A DNA stretch of 64,000 nucleotides, taken from Empedobacter tilapiae (lineage in GTDB: Bacteria > Bacteroidota > Bacteroidia > Flavobacteriales > Weeksellaceae). The notes under the pieces were generated by a model. That model ran no database searches. It was not told the origin of the DNA and saw only the letters and a list, made by a program, of their open reading frames with translations. Location: assembly GCF_004785645.1 (NCBI RefSeq), contig NZ_SRPE01000009.1, forward strand, positions 121,480-185,479. Reading direction: 5' to 3'. Below, piece after piece: positions 19,857-28,107 of the stretch; position 1 is the first letter of the stretch, and every line of letters begins with the position of its first letter. A program made the position numbers and the translations under genes.

Positions 19857-20585
19857 TTATTTCTTTAATAAAAAATCACCATAAAAATTGGGGATTTCAC
19901 TCGAATAAATAGCTGATGCAACTTCTTCTATTGGATAGTCAATTTTAATAATTTCTGCTTTAATACTATTCTCATCCAATGTTAAAATAGAATAAGTTGC
20001 TTTTCTATCAATTTCCTTGCTTCTACCTACAGAACCACTATTTACAAATAATATATCAGAAAACTGCTGAACATAAGATTGATGAGTATGTCCCATTACC
20101 AAGGCATCTACTTCTTTTTCTTTTAACACAGAATACATTTTTTGCTTATCGTCAGCTTCATAAACATATTCATCATTTCTATCTAAACTTGCATGAACAA
20201 GTAATATTTTCTTATACGAATCATTTATTTTATACACCAATTCAAACTGATAAGGCAGGCTACCTAACCATTCTTTATTCTCTAAATTTATATGTTTTTT
20301 ACTATGATTAATAGCTTCAAATCTATTTTTAGTTTCATAATTATCATGATGTAATAACGGAAATAAAGGCAAGTCAAAAGCAATTCGTTCATCATGATTT
20401 CCAAGTAAGCAAGGAATTCCACTATTCCTAAAAAAAGAAATGACATCATTACTCCAAGGTGCAAAATCAACTAAATCTCCCAAACAATAAACTTGAGATA
20501 TATTTTTATTTTTAATATTCTTTATAACTTCATTCAAAGCAAGCAAATTCCCATGAATGTCACTAATTACTGCAATTCTCACCAT
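19857..20585 (-). CDS. Metallophosphoesterase, YfcE/calcineurin-like
   Basis: This 242-residue soluble protein has all the dimetal phosphoesterase motifs: ISDIHGNLLAL (DxH, residues 8-10), YCLGDLVDFAPW (GDxxD), LLGNHDER (GNHD), LVHASLDR and MGHTHQSYV, then NSGSVGRSK. It is a Metallophos_2-type phosphodiesterase or phosphatase. The cellular substrate is unknown. It is convergent with the outer-membrane barrel gene and divergent from hmuT. Confidence 0.8.
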   Translation of the reverse strand: MVRIAVISDIHGNLLALNEVIKNIKNKNISQVYCLGDLVDFAPWSNDVISFFRNSGIPCLLGNHDERIAFDLPLFPLLHHDNYETKNRFEAINHSKKHINLENKEWLGSLPYQFELVYKINDSYKKILLVHASLDRNDEYVYEADDKQKMYSVLKEKEVDALVMGHTHQSYVQQFSDILFVNSGSVGRSKEIDRKATYSILTLDENSIKAEIIKIDYPIEEVASAIYSSEIPNFYGDFLLKK

Positions 20586-20794
20586 TTATCCTATCCATTT
20601 TAGAAAAACTAATTTAGAATTTTTAGAATTATAAAAAAACCTATTTTTCTATACAATTCTATGATTATTATCAAATTAATTAGGAACAGAATAAATTCTA
20701 TATATTTTTATTTAAAATTAATCTAAATAAAAATTGCTTAACTAAATCTTTTTACTAATATTTGTGTTTTAATTTAGACTTAATACAAATAACA

Positions 20795-21667
20795 ATGAAA
20801 AAACTATTTATTTCCACTGCAATACTAGCTCTACTTGCAAGCTGCAATAATAAAGACAGTAAGAACGAGAATACTAATAATGAAGCTAAAACTGAAACAA
20901 CAGTATCCAATGAAAAAATAGTTTCATTGAACGGAGCAATTACAGAAGTGTTAGCTGATTTAGGAGAACAAAATAACCTTGTAGGTGTTGATGTAACAAG
21001 TACTTATCCTGCTTCTGTAAAAGAAAAAGCGCAAGACTTGGGACATGTACGTTCACTATCAATTGAAGCTTTATTGGCTCTAAAACCAACAAAAGTATAT
21101 GCAACTGACAAGGATTTAAATCCTGAACAAATTGCTCAACTAAAAAATGCTGGAATTCAAACTGAAATTATTAAACAAGATTATTCAGTAGAAGGAACAA
21201 AGGAATTGGTTAAAACTGTTGCAACTTCTCTAAACAAACAAGATTTCGATGCTATTACATCTAAAATTGATAATGATCTAAAAGCGTTAAAACCTTTAGC
21301 TACGAAACCAAAAGTTCTTTTCATTTATGCACGTGGAGCAGGAAACTTAATGGTTGCTGGAACAAATACCCCAATGGAAAAAATTATTGGAATTGCTGGT
21401 GGTCAAAATGCCATTACAGAGTTTGAAGATTTTAAACCTTTAACACCTGAAGCAGTTGTAAAAGCTAATCCTGATTATATTTTAATGTTCGACAAAGGAT
21501 TAGAAAGCATTGGAGGTATTGATGGTGTTATAAAACTAGAAGGAGTTGCTTCTACAAATGCTGGAAAAAATAAAAAAATCATCGCAATGGATGGGCAATT
21601 AGTTTCTGGTTTTGGACCACGTGTTGGGCAAGCAGCTTCACAATTAAATCAATTACTTCAAAAATAA
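20795..21667 (+). CDS. hmuT: Heme ABC transporter substrate-binding lipoprotein HmuT
   Basis: This 290-residue protein has a lipoprotein signal (MKKLFISTAILALLASC). The ATG at 20795 is chosen over an upstream in-frame TTG at 20762. It is a class III periplasmic binding protein (TroA/BtuF fold): IVSLNGAITEVLADLG, GHVRSLSIEALLALKPT, IYARGAGNLMVAGTNTPMEKIIGIAGGQNA and a C-terminal DGQLVSGFGPRVGQAA. The RGAG.L.VAG.NT and GPR patterns are typical of hemin-binding HmuT/ShuT. It delivers heme to the permease encoded next (18-bp gap). AT-rich half-sites such as TTTAGACT upstream could be iron-regulatory, but this is weak. Confidence 0.85.
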   Translation: MKKLFISTAILALLASCNNKDSKNENTNNEAKTETTVSNEKIVSLNGAITEVLADLGEQNNLVGVDVTSTYPASVKEKAQDLGHVRSLSIEALLALKPTKVYATDKDLNPEQIAQLKNAGIQTEIIKQDYSVEGTKELVKTVATSLNKQDFDAITSKIDNDLKALKPLATKPKVLFIYARGAGNLMVAGTNTPMEKIIGIAGGQNAITEFEDFKPLTPEAVVKANPDYILMFDKGLESIGGIDGVIKLEGVASTNAGKNKKIIAMDGQLVSGFGPRVGQAASQLNQLLQK

Positions 21668-21685
21668 AAAAAGACTAAAACAATT

Positions 21686-22717
21686 ATGTATCCGCAAATC
21701 AGAATACATCTTTCTTTGTTAAGCTTAGGCATCTTCGGTATTGCAATTCTTGCATTATTTTTAGGTGTTTATCAATTTAACGAATCCATCCTATCCATTA
21801 TTAATAAAGCTTTTACAAATAGAACTGCAATCAATGATAGCGATTATTATGTGCTTTTCGATTTAAGATTACCACGAATTATCATGTCTATCTTAGTTGG
21901 TTCTGGTCTAGCTGTGGCAGGAACATGCTTACAAGGAATTTTTAAAAATCCTTTAGCATCTCCAGATTTAATTGGAATTACGTCAGGAAGTATTTTATTT
22001 GCAGCAATTACAATTGTTTTAGGAGGATATATTAAAGATTTTGTTCCAGAAATTATTCATTACTCATTACTTAGTTTAATGGCATTTGTAGGTGCTATAT
22101 GCTCAACTGTTTTTGTTTATAGAATTTCTTCTCATCATCAAAAAACAAATATTACCATTCTATTGTTAGCCGGAGTTGCCATTTCTGCTCTTTGTGGATC
22201 TGCAACAGGTCTTTTGACTTATCTATCTACAGAAGAAGAATTACGTAATTTGACATTTTGGACATTAGGTAGTATCGCAAGTGCTAACTGGAACAAAATC
22301 TTAATTTTAGTAACCGTAATTAGCATAAGCTTTTTCTTTTTAATAGGAAAAGGAAAAACATTAAACGCAATGATGTTAGGCGAAAAAGATGCTGAACATT
22401 TGGGAATTAATGTAGAAAAAACAAAAAGACAAATTATTGTTTTTTCCGCTTTATTGGTTGGAACAATTGTATCATTTACAGGAACAATCGGGTTTGTTGG
22501 ATTAATTGTTCCATATATTTTACGCTTAATCTTCAAATCGAATTATGTTATCATTCTTCCTTTATCTGCATTTTTAGGCGCAATATTAGTCATTGTTGCA
22601 GATACAATCAGTCGAACATTAGTTGCTCCATCCGAAATTCCAATCGGAATTTTAACTTCATTAATGGGAGCTCCAGTATTTATTTCAATTTTAATGAATT
22701 ATAAAAAATCTTTGTAA
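21686..22717 (+). CDS. hmuU: Heme ABC transporter permease HmuU (FecCD family)
   Basis: This 343-residue inner-membrane protein of about 9-10 TM segments belongs to the FecCD/BtuC family. Motifs: DLRLPRIIMSILVGSGLAVAGTCLQGIFKNPLASPDLIGITSG (start of family signature), TFWTLGSIASANW, LGEKDAEHLGI (coupling helix region) and GTIGFVGLIVPYILRLIF. It forms the channel for heme import. Its last base overlaps the first base of the ATPase-HmuS fusion gene, indicating translational coupling. Confidence 0.88.
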   Translation: MYPQIRIHLSLLSLGIFGIAILALFLGVYQFNESILSIINKAFTNRTAINDSDYYVLFDLRLPRIIMSILVGSGLAVAGTCLQGIFKNPLASPDLIGITSGSILFAAITIVLGGYIKDFVPEIIHYSLLSLMAFVGAICSTVFVYRISSHHQKTNITILLLAGVAISALCGSATGLLTYLSTEEELRNLTFWTLGSIASANWNKILILVTVISISFFFLIGKGKTLNAMMLGEKDAEHLGINVEKTKRQIIVFSALLVGTIVSFTGTIGFVGLIVPYILRLIFKSNYVIILPLSAFLGAILVIVADTISRTLVAPSEIPIGILTSLMGAPVFISILMNYKKSL

Positions 22718-24540
22718 TGTTAGCGGTAAAAAATATTAATTATCAACACAAATCATTCAAGATTTTAGATATGATTTCATTTGATGCAAAAGCAGGAAAA
22801 ATGATTGCAATCGTTGGACCAAACGGTGCAGGAAAATCATCTTTACTAAGTTACATTGCGAATGAAATTGAACCAAATACAAACCTTATCCGATTAAAAG
22901 ACATTGCACTTAAAAATTGGAAAAAAGAAGATTTACCTCAACATAAAGCTAAATTTTCACAACATCAACCAACAGACATTCCTCTTTCGGTTAAAGAAGT
23001 TGTGTTAATGGGACGTTATCCGTATTTCCAAAATTCACCTCAACAAAAAGACATCGATTCGGTTGATTATTGGATGACCAAAACCGATATCAATCATTTA
23101 AAAGACAGGGATTACATTCATCTTTCCGGTGGAGAAAAACAACGTGTACATTTAGCACGTATTTTTACTCAATTAGAAAATGAAGTCAATCAAAAACTAC
23201 TATTATTAGACGAACCTTTGAATAATTTGGACGTTTCTCATCAATTTAATTTGTTAGAAATTCTAAATGATTTTAAACAAAAAGGAAATTTAGTTATTTT
23301 GGTAATGCATGATCTTAATTTGGCTTCTCAGTTTGCTGATGAAGTAATCTTAATGAACAAAGGAAAAATTGTTTATCAAGATAGCCCAGAAAAAGTTTTC
23401 CAACCAGAAATTATTTCTAAAATATACAGATTTCCTTGTACTATTTGTAAAAATCCAATCGACCAGAAACCACTTATTTTATTCGGTAAAAAAACAATTA
23501 CAATGAACACAATTACAGATTTAAAAAAACAATGGAATGATTTGAAAGCAAATCAACCAAAAATTAGAATACGTAATGCTGCAAAAGAATTAGGCGTTAG
23601 CGAAATGGAACTTTTAGCAACACAATTAGACGATAATGTTATAAAATTAAAGCCTGAATTTGCTGCTATATTACAAGAAATAGAATCTCTTGGAAAAGTG
23701 ATGGCACTTACACGCAACAACGAATGTGTACATGAACGTAAAGGTGTTTATTTGAATGGTGATTTTTCTTCACCTCATGCACAACTTTTTGTTGGTGAAG
23801 ATATTGATATGCGAATTTTCTTGAATCATTGGAAAACAGCATTTGCAGTTGTAGAAAAATCTGAACATGGAGAGCGAAAAAGTTTACAGTTTTTCGGGAA
23901 AGATGGCGAAGCAATTCACAAAATATATTTAGTCCCACAAAGTAATGTACAAGCATTTGATACATTAGTTGAGAAATACAAAGACGAAGATCAACAAGCT
24001 ATTCCTACAACTGAAACTATTGAAAACAATGTGATTGAAAAAGCTGATAACGAAATTGATGTTGAAGGATTTCACCAAGCTTGGATTGATTTAAAAGACA
24101 CTCACAATTTCTTTACAATGCTAAGAAAATTCGGCGTTACACGTACACAAGCTTTACGTTTAGCACCAACAGATTATCATGCAAAACAAATCTCTAATGA
24201 AGCAATTGTGCAACTCTTAGAAAAATCTGCTGAAAAACAAACTCCAATTATGGTTTTTACTGGAAACAAAGGAAACATTCAAATTCATACAGGAGAAATT
24301 AAACGTACAGTGTGGCACGAAAACTGGTTCAATATTTTGGATCCTGATTTTAATATGCATTTGGATATGTCAAAAATCTCCTCAACTTGGATTGTTAGAA
24401 AACCAACTGAAGATGGAATTGTAACAGCTATAGAAGTCTTTAACGATAAAGGAGAAATCATTGTACAATTCTTTGGAAAAAGAAAACCTGGTATTCCTGA
24501 ATTGGAAGAATGGCGCGAAATCGTTGCTAGTTTAAATTAA
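22717..24540 (+). CDS. hmuV-hmuS: Fused heme ABC ATPase HmuV and heme-handling protein HmuS/HemS
   Basis: This 607-residue protein carries two complete units in one frame. Residues 1-262 are HmuV: Walker A GPNGAGKSS, Q-loop region, signature LSGGEKQRVHLAR, Walker B LLLLDEPLNNLD and the switch His in VMHDLNLA. Residues 263-607, from the internal Met encoded at 23503, are a full HemS/HmuS: VHERKGVYLNGDF, DIDMRIFLNHWKTAFAV, GERKSLQFF, then the repeat half with FFTMLRKFGVTRTQALRLAP, TGNKGNIQIHTG and WIVRKPTEDGIVTAIEVF. These are normally separate genes. The fusion would couple heme import energy to heme capture or ring opening at the membrane. Independent translation from Met263 is possible. A strong terminator follows. 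Confidence 0.88.
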   Translation: MLAVKNINYQHKSFKILDMISFDAKAGKMIAIVGPNGAGKSSLLSYIANEIEPNTNLIRLKDIALKNWKKEDLPQHKAKFSQHQPTDIPLSVKEVVLMGRYPYFQNSPQQKDIDSVDYWMTKTDINHLKDRDYIHLSGGEKQRVHLARIFTQLENEVNQKLLLLDEPLNNLDVSHQFNLLEILNDFKQKGNLVILVMHDLNLASQFADEVILMNKGKIVYQDSPEKVFQPEIISKIYRFPCTICKNPIDQKPLILFGKKTITMNTITDLKKQWNDLKANQPKIRIRNAAKELGVSEMELLATQLDDNVIKLKPEFAAILQEIESLGKVMALTRNNECVHERKGVYLNGDFSSPHAQLFVGEDIDMRIFLNHWKTAFAVVEKSEHGERKSLQFFGKDGEAIHKIYLVPQSNVQAFDTLVEKYKDEDQQAIPTTETIENNVIEKADNEIDVEGFHQAWIDLKDTHNFFTMLRKFGVTRTQALRLAPTDYHAKQISNEAIVQLLEKSAEKQTPIMVFTGNKGNIQIHTGEIKRTVWHENWFNILDPDFNMHLDMSKISSTWIVRKPTEDGIVTAIEVFNDKGEIIVQFFGKRKPGIPELEEWREIVASLN

Positions 24541-24580
24541 ACCATATTTATCAACCTATTATATATTACACTAAATCATT

Positions 24581-24617
24581 TCCCGATTAATAATTATTTT
24601 AATCGGGATTTTTTTAT
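24581..24617 (+). terminator. Terminator of the hmu operon
   Basis: The stem TCCCGATTA with TAATCGGGA (24581-24589 and 24599-24607) is followed by TTTTTTTATT, 40 bp after the fusion-gene stop. Confidence 0.85.
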
Positions 24618-24728
24618 TATTTTCCTTTTTATCTATAAGTATGCGTTGTATAAGACAGCATCGTATGTATCATAAGATATTTCCAAAGCAAAATATAAAG
24701 GTTGAATTTTATAATTATCAATGAACAA

Positions 24729-25174
24729 ACATTACAAACACACCGATTTGTAATCAAATCTTTTTGACAAACATTACAAACACACCGATTTGTAATCAAA
24801 TCTTTTTAACAGACATTACAAACACATCTATTTGTAATCAAATCTTTTTGACAGACATTACAAACACACCGATTTGTAATCAAATCTTTTTAACAGACAT
24901 TACAAACACATCTATTTGTAATCAAATCTTTTTGACAGACATTACAAACACACCGATTTGTAATCAAATCTTTTTGACAAACATTACAAACACACCGATT
25001 TGTAATCAAATCTTTTTAACAGACATTACAAACACATCTATTTGTAATCAAATCTTTTTGACAGACATTACAAACACACCTATTTGTAATCAAATCTTTT
25101 TGACAGACATTACAAACACACCTATTTGTAATCAAATCTTTTTGACAGACATTGCAAATAGACTTATTTGTAAT
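24729..25174. repeat. Array of eleven 42-bp tandem repeats, each with a palindrome
   Basis: Each unit contains ATTACAAA, an 8-bp spacer, then TTTGTAAT, and an 18-bp linker (CAAATCTTTTT then GACAGAC or a close variant). Palindromes start at 24731, 24773, 24815, 24857, 24899, 24941, 24983, 25025, 25067, 25109 and 25151, always 42 bp apart. The last copy is degenerate. Spacers are of four kinds (CACACCGA, CACATCTA, CACACCTA, TAGACTTA). Because 42 is divisible by three, the plus strand stays open for 145 codons (24764-25201), but that frame has only a TTG start. I treat it as a DNA or RNA repeat, not a gene. It lies between the two convergent halves of the heme locus. Confidence 0.9.
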
Positions 25175-25278
25175 AAAACCCAGTCACTAGGAAAGGATTA
25201 ACAGACTCGTTTATAATGAATGGAACCTAGTAAAAGTACTTTAGAAAAAACGTCTACGAAGTTATATCCAATTCTAAT

Positions 25279-25305
25279 AAAAAAAGGTCGTCAATTAAGA
25301 CGACC
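25279..25305 (-). terminator. Terminator of the hmuR-hmuY operon
   Basis: The stem GGTCGTC with GACGACC (25286-25292 and 25299-25305) has a run of A at 25279-25285, which is the T-run on the minus strand. It lies 34 bp after the stop of the T9SS-type HmuY-like gene. Confidence 0.8.
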
Positions 25306-25338
25306 TCCCACAAATAGACAAATAAAGTACTCAAAACT

Positions 25339-26589
25339 TTATTTCAAAACTATCTTTTTTGACTCCACTTTATCAGCACTTTGAACTCTTACGATATAAA
25401 TACCTGCTGAAAGTTTAGATAATTGAATTGTTTTATTCGTAAATGAAGATGTTGGTTGATATGATTCTTGATGTACCAATTGTCCATTCATCGAATAAAT
25501 TTGAATATTTAGTGGAGATGATTTTGATTCTTGTGAATTATAAGCTAATGTAATTGTCTTTGGTTGAGAAGGATTTGTATAAATCTCAAACTTAGTTCTT
25601 GCTAATTCTGTTGTTCCTAAATTAGCTGTTACATTTTCGTAATCAAATGTTATTTTTCCTGTTGAAGATCCTTCAAATGTTTTGAAAACTAATTTATAAA
25701 TTTGATTTGTTGAAGTGTTTTTAATGAAATGATTTGTAGGATTTACAACATATGACCAACCAGATAAAGTTTTCCAGTTATAACCAATTGCATTAATATC
25801 GGCTATATAAGCTGTATCATCAGTAGGATTTCCTGTTTCTGTTTTTGCTACTTTTATCAAATCACTCTGCAAAGCTCCTGTCACTGAATACATAACAATA
25901 CTACCATCATTTGTAGAAAGAGGTGTAACATATTTAGTAAATTTTAAGTCCCATTTACTTTGTACAGGTTCTGGATTAACTGCTTTATCATTCAATAAGC
26001 TATAGTAATTGAATAAATTATTTGGATTGGTTTTATGTGCAAGATTCACTTTTTTATCTTCTGACCATACACCATTTACCAACTTAGAATATGTAAAATT
26101 ATATTCACCTAAAGGAGCGGCGAAATTGTCAATTTTTAGCTTTACATATTCTCCAGAAGCATATTCTAACACAAAAATAATAGTTCCATTTACGTAATGA
26201 TTTGCAATATTATAGTTTCCCCAACCATAAGTAGCCGAAGCATTGTTAAAAGCACCTTCTTGCCAATCTTTGTCTGAATTGTACAAAAGATTCCAAGATT
26301 CAATATTTGCCACATCAATTGAATTCCATTTAGAAATATCGTTTGATGCTTCATATACTTGTATTCCAGCACCATCATTCACTCGAATAGCTGTAGACAT
26401 ATTTGATTTTCGGTAAAATGATATATCCCAATCACTTCTATTTACAATTTGAGTAGATTGATCTGCTAATCCATAATATACATCATTTGCATAAGAAGCG
26501 CCCATTGTAACTTCTCCTTTTATAGTTTGAGCATTTAATGCAACAGAAGTTAATAAAATTGTTGCTAAAAGTGTAAATTTGTTTTTCAT
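25339..26589 (-). CDS. HmuY-like protein with T9SS C-terminal sorting domain
   Basis: This is a 416-residue protein with a signal peptide (1-20, VALNAQ). The middle has two HmuY-type motifs: NRSDWDISFYRKSNMSTAIRV (about 50-70) and, later, SKWDLKFTKYVTPL. The C-terminal 80 residues are a T9SS type A sorting domain (FEIYTNPSQPKTITL, IQIYSMNGQLV, LSAGIYIVRVQSADKVESKKIVLK). HmuY proteins bind heme outside the cell and pass it to HmuR. Here export through T9SS and attachment to the surface is expected. It is third in the hmuR operon, after a 112-bp spacer that contains a hairpin. Confidence 0.78.
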   Translation of the reverse strand: MKNKFTLLATILLTSVALNAQTIKGEVTMGASYANDVYYGLADQSTQIVNRSDWDISFYRKSNMSTAIRVNDGAGIQVYEASNDISKWNSIDVANIESWNLLYNSDKDWQEGAFNNASATYGWGNYNIANHYVNGTIIFVLEYASGEYVKLKIDNFAAPLGEYNFTYSKLVNGVWSEDKKVNLAHKTNPNNLFNYYSLLNDKAVNPEPVQSKWDLKFTKYVTPLSTNDGSIVMYSVTGALQSDLIKVAKTETGNPTDDTAYIADINAIGYNWKTLSGWSYVVNPTNHFIKNTSTNQIYKLVFKTFEGSSTGKITFDYENVTANLGTTELARTKFEIYTNPSQPKTITLAYNSQESKSSPLNIQIYSMNGQLVHQESYQPTSSFTNKTIQLSKLSAGIYIVRVQSADKVESKKIVLK

Positions 26590-26620
26590 GATTTAATAAT
26601 TTTTAATTGTTAATCTAGAA

Positions 26621-26682
26621 TTAGAACAGTCAATCCGAGAGATTACACTCTGACCCGTATGACTCGGATTGACAAATTCTAA
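26621..26682 (-). repeat. Intercistronic stem-loop between the two hmuY-like genes
   Basis: An 11-bp perfect stem, GTCAATCCGAG (26629-26639) with CTCGGATTGAC (26663-26673), is extended by TTAGAA with TTCTAA outside a small internal loop. There is no T-run after it in the transcribed direction, so it looks like an RNA processing or stability element, or a partial attenuator, rather than a terminator. Confidence 0.6.
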
Positions 26683-26701
26683 CCACTAATAATGAGTATG
26701 T

Positions 26702-28096
26702 TTATTTTATAAGTTTATATTCAAATTTGGGATTACCTCTTACACCAGAAGAATTAAGAAAGGCTAACATTTTTATTTTATAATAATTATCTTCTGCATC
26801 TTTGATGATATAAAATCTATCTGTGAATAATTTTTGAGGAGAAGTTACTTGTCTCCAAGAATCACCAATTGCTCGCTGATCATTTAAAAACTTCGTTTCG
26901 TCAATCATTGTTTTATTAAAATTATCATAAGTAATTTCTTTTGTTACATCGACACGATATGCCTTTACTCCTGCTTTTAAATTATTCACAACAAAATCCG
27001 AATATCCATATGAACCATTTCCTTCGATAAGATTAGTAAAAACAGTAAAGCTTAAATCCCATTCTAATTTATGAGGTTCTACACTTACAAGATTATTTGT
27101 TGTAAAACTGAAGTGTTCAAAATTGTGAGTTGCATTTTTAGTAATCACTTTTTCTTGAAAAGTTGTATCATCTAAATTTGCATATTGTATTATATATTGT
27201 TCGTCTTTTTTAATAAACTTTACCTTTTTCCATCCACGCGAATCTCCTGCAATCAATACTGAACCTTCAGCTGGAGTTCCTTTTCCTACTTCGTATCCCA
27301 AATTCAATAAATAAACTGGATTGTCTGTTTCTTTTATTTCTGCAATTGCTGTTTTCAAGATATCTCCTGCTGGATGATCTACGTATTCTTTATTAGAATC
27401 TGTAAATGTTCCAACAGCAACTTCGTTGATTAAATTTGCAACAGAAGCTTTTGTTACTTTTGATAGATCAGTTTCTTCTAATTTTTTTACAGCCATATAA
27501 ATAGATGAATTAAGAACAACTCTAAAACTTGATCCGTTATAAAATCCTAAATCCCAAGAATCTCTTTTTACCTTGGTTTGTGTATCCTTACTTAAATCTA
27601 CAAAAACTTGATATGGTTGATTTGGTCCGCCAATTTGAGGCTCTATTGTACCTCCTGTAGAATTTTCGAAAGAAATTTTAGTTGAACTATAACCTTGAAT
27701 AATTGCCGCTGGATAATCAATTTTTGTGATTTCAAATTGAATAGATTTATCAGAACGATCAAATGGATAGATTAAATTCTTAAAAGTGAAACTTGTTGAT
27801 GTTTCTCCTTTCTTAATCGGAAGTATAATTTCATGATTTGTTGCAACAATAGAAGTAGAATAATCTACATTATAAGTTGCTTTATCTTCTGTAATTCTTA
27901 TATGAATTTGACCATTTTGTTCTGCAACTTCAGAATAAACTAAATTAATCGTTCGTTCATTATCTATCTTACTAAAATCTACATTGCTATCTTTAAAAGC
28001 TACTACAAATTTTTGCCCAATAGGATGAGAATCATCATTACATGACCATAAAAAGAAAAAGCTAAACAATAAGGTATATATAAATATTTTTTTCAT
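26702..28096 (-). CDS. HmuY-family heme-binding lipoprotein
   Basis: This 464-residue lipoprotein has lipobox FFLWSC (Cys about 19). An N-terminal beta domain (about 25-150) resembles Calx-beta/Ig modules. The C-terminal part carries the HmuY signature twice: RDSWDLGFYNGSSFRVVLNSSI (about 180-200) and LEWDLSFTVFTNL (about 345). Proteins of this family capture heme at the cell surface for the cognate TonB receptor. It starts 11 bp after the hmuR stop, so the two are co-transcribed. Heme ligands cannot be assigned with confidence. Confidence 0.8.
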   Translation of the reverse strand: MKKIFIYTLLFSFFFLWSCNDDSHPIGQKFVVAFKDSNVDFSKIDNERTINLVYSEVAEQNGQIHIRITEDKATYNVDYSTSIVATNHEIILPIKKGETSTSFTFKNLIYPFDRSDKSIQFEITKIDYPAAIIQGYSSTKISFENSTGGTIEPQIGGPNQPYQVFVDLSKDTQTKVKRDSWDLGFYNGSSFRVVLNSSIYMAVKKLEETDLSKVTKASVANLINEVAVGTFTDSNKEYVDHPAGDILKTAIAEIKETDNPVYLLNLGYEVGKGTPAEGSVLIAGDSRGWKKVKFIKKDEQYIIQYANLDDTTFQEKVITKNATHNFEHFSFTTNNLVSVEPHKLEWDLSFTVFTNLIEGNGSYGYSDFVVNNLKAGVKAYRVDVTKEITYDNFNKTMIDETKFLNDQRAIGDSWRQVTSPQKLFTDRFYIIKDAEDNYYKIKMLAFLNSSGVRGNPKFEYKLIK

Positions 28097-28107
28097 GATT
28101 TTTTTGA

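Noticed and set aside
20762..20794. Upstream TTG start for hmuT (similar TTG extensions at 17916, 48132, 50609, 53568 and 54668)
   Set aside because: In each case an in-frame ATG a little downstream gives a proper signal peptide or the normal family start, and at 48132 the TTG lies inside the promoter.
24729..25174. Possible CRISPR array
   Set aside because: The units are head-to-tail with no unique spacers of constant length, the variable part is 8 bp with only four versions, and no cas gene is nearby.
24764..25201. An open frame of 145 codons with 14-residue repeats
   Set aside because: It begins only at TTG, has no signal or fold, and is explained by a 42-bp (divisible by three) repeat whose DNA palindromes are the conserved part.
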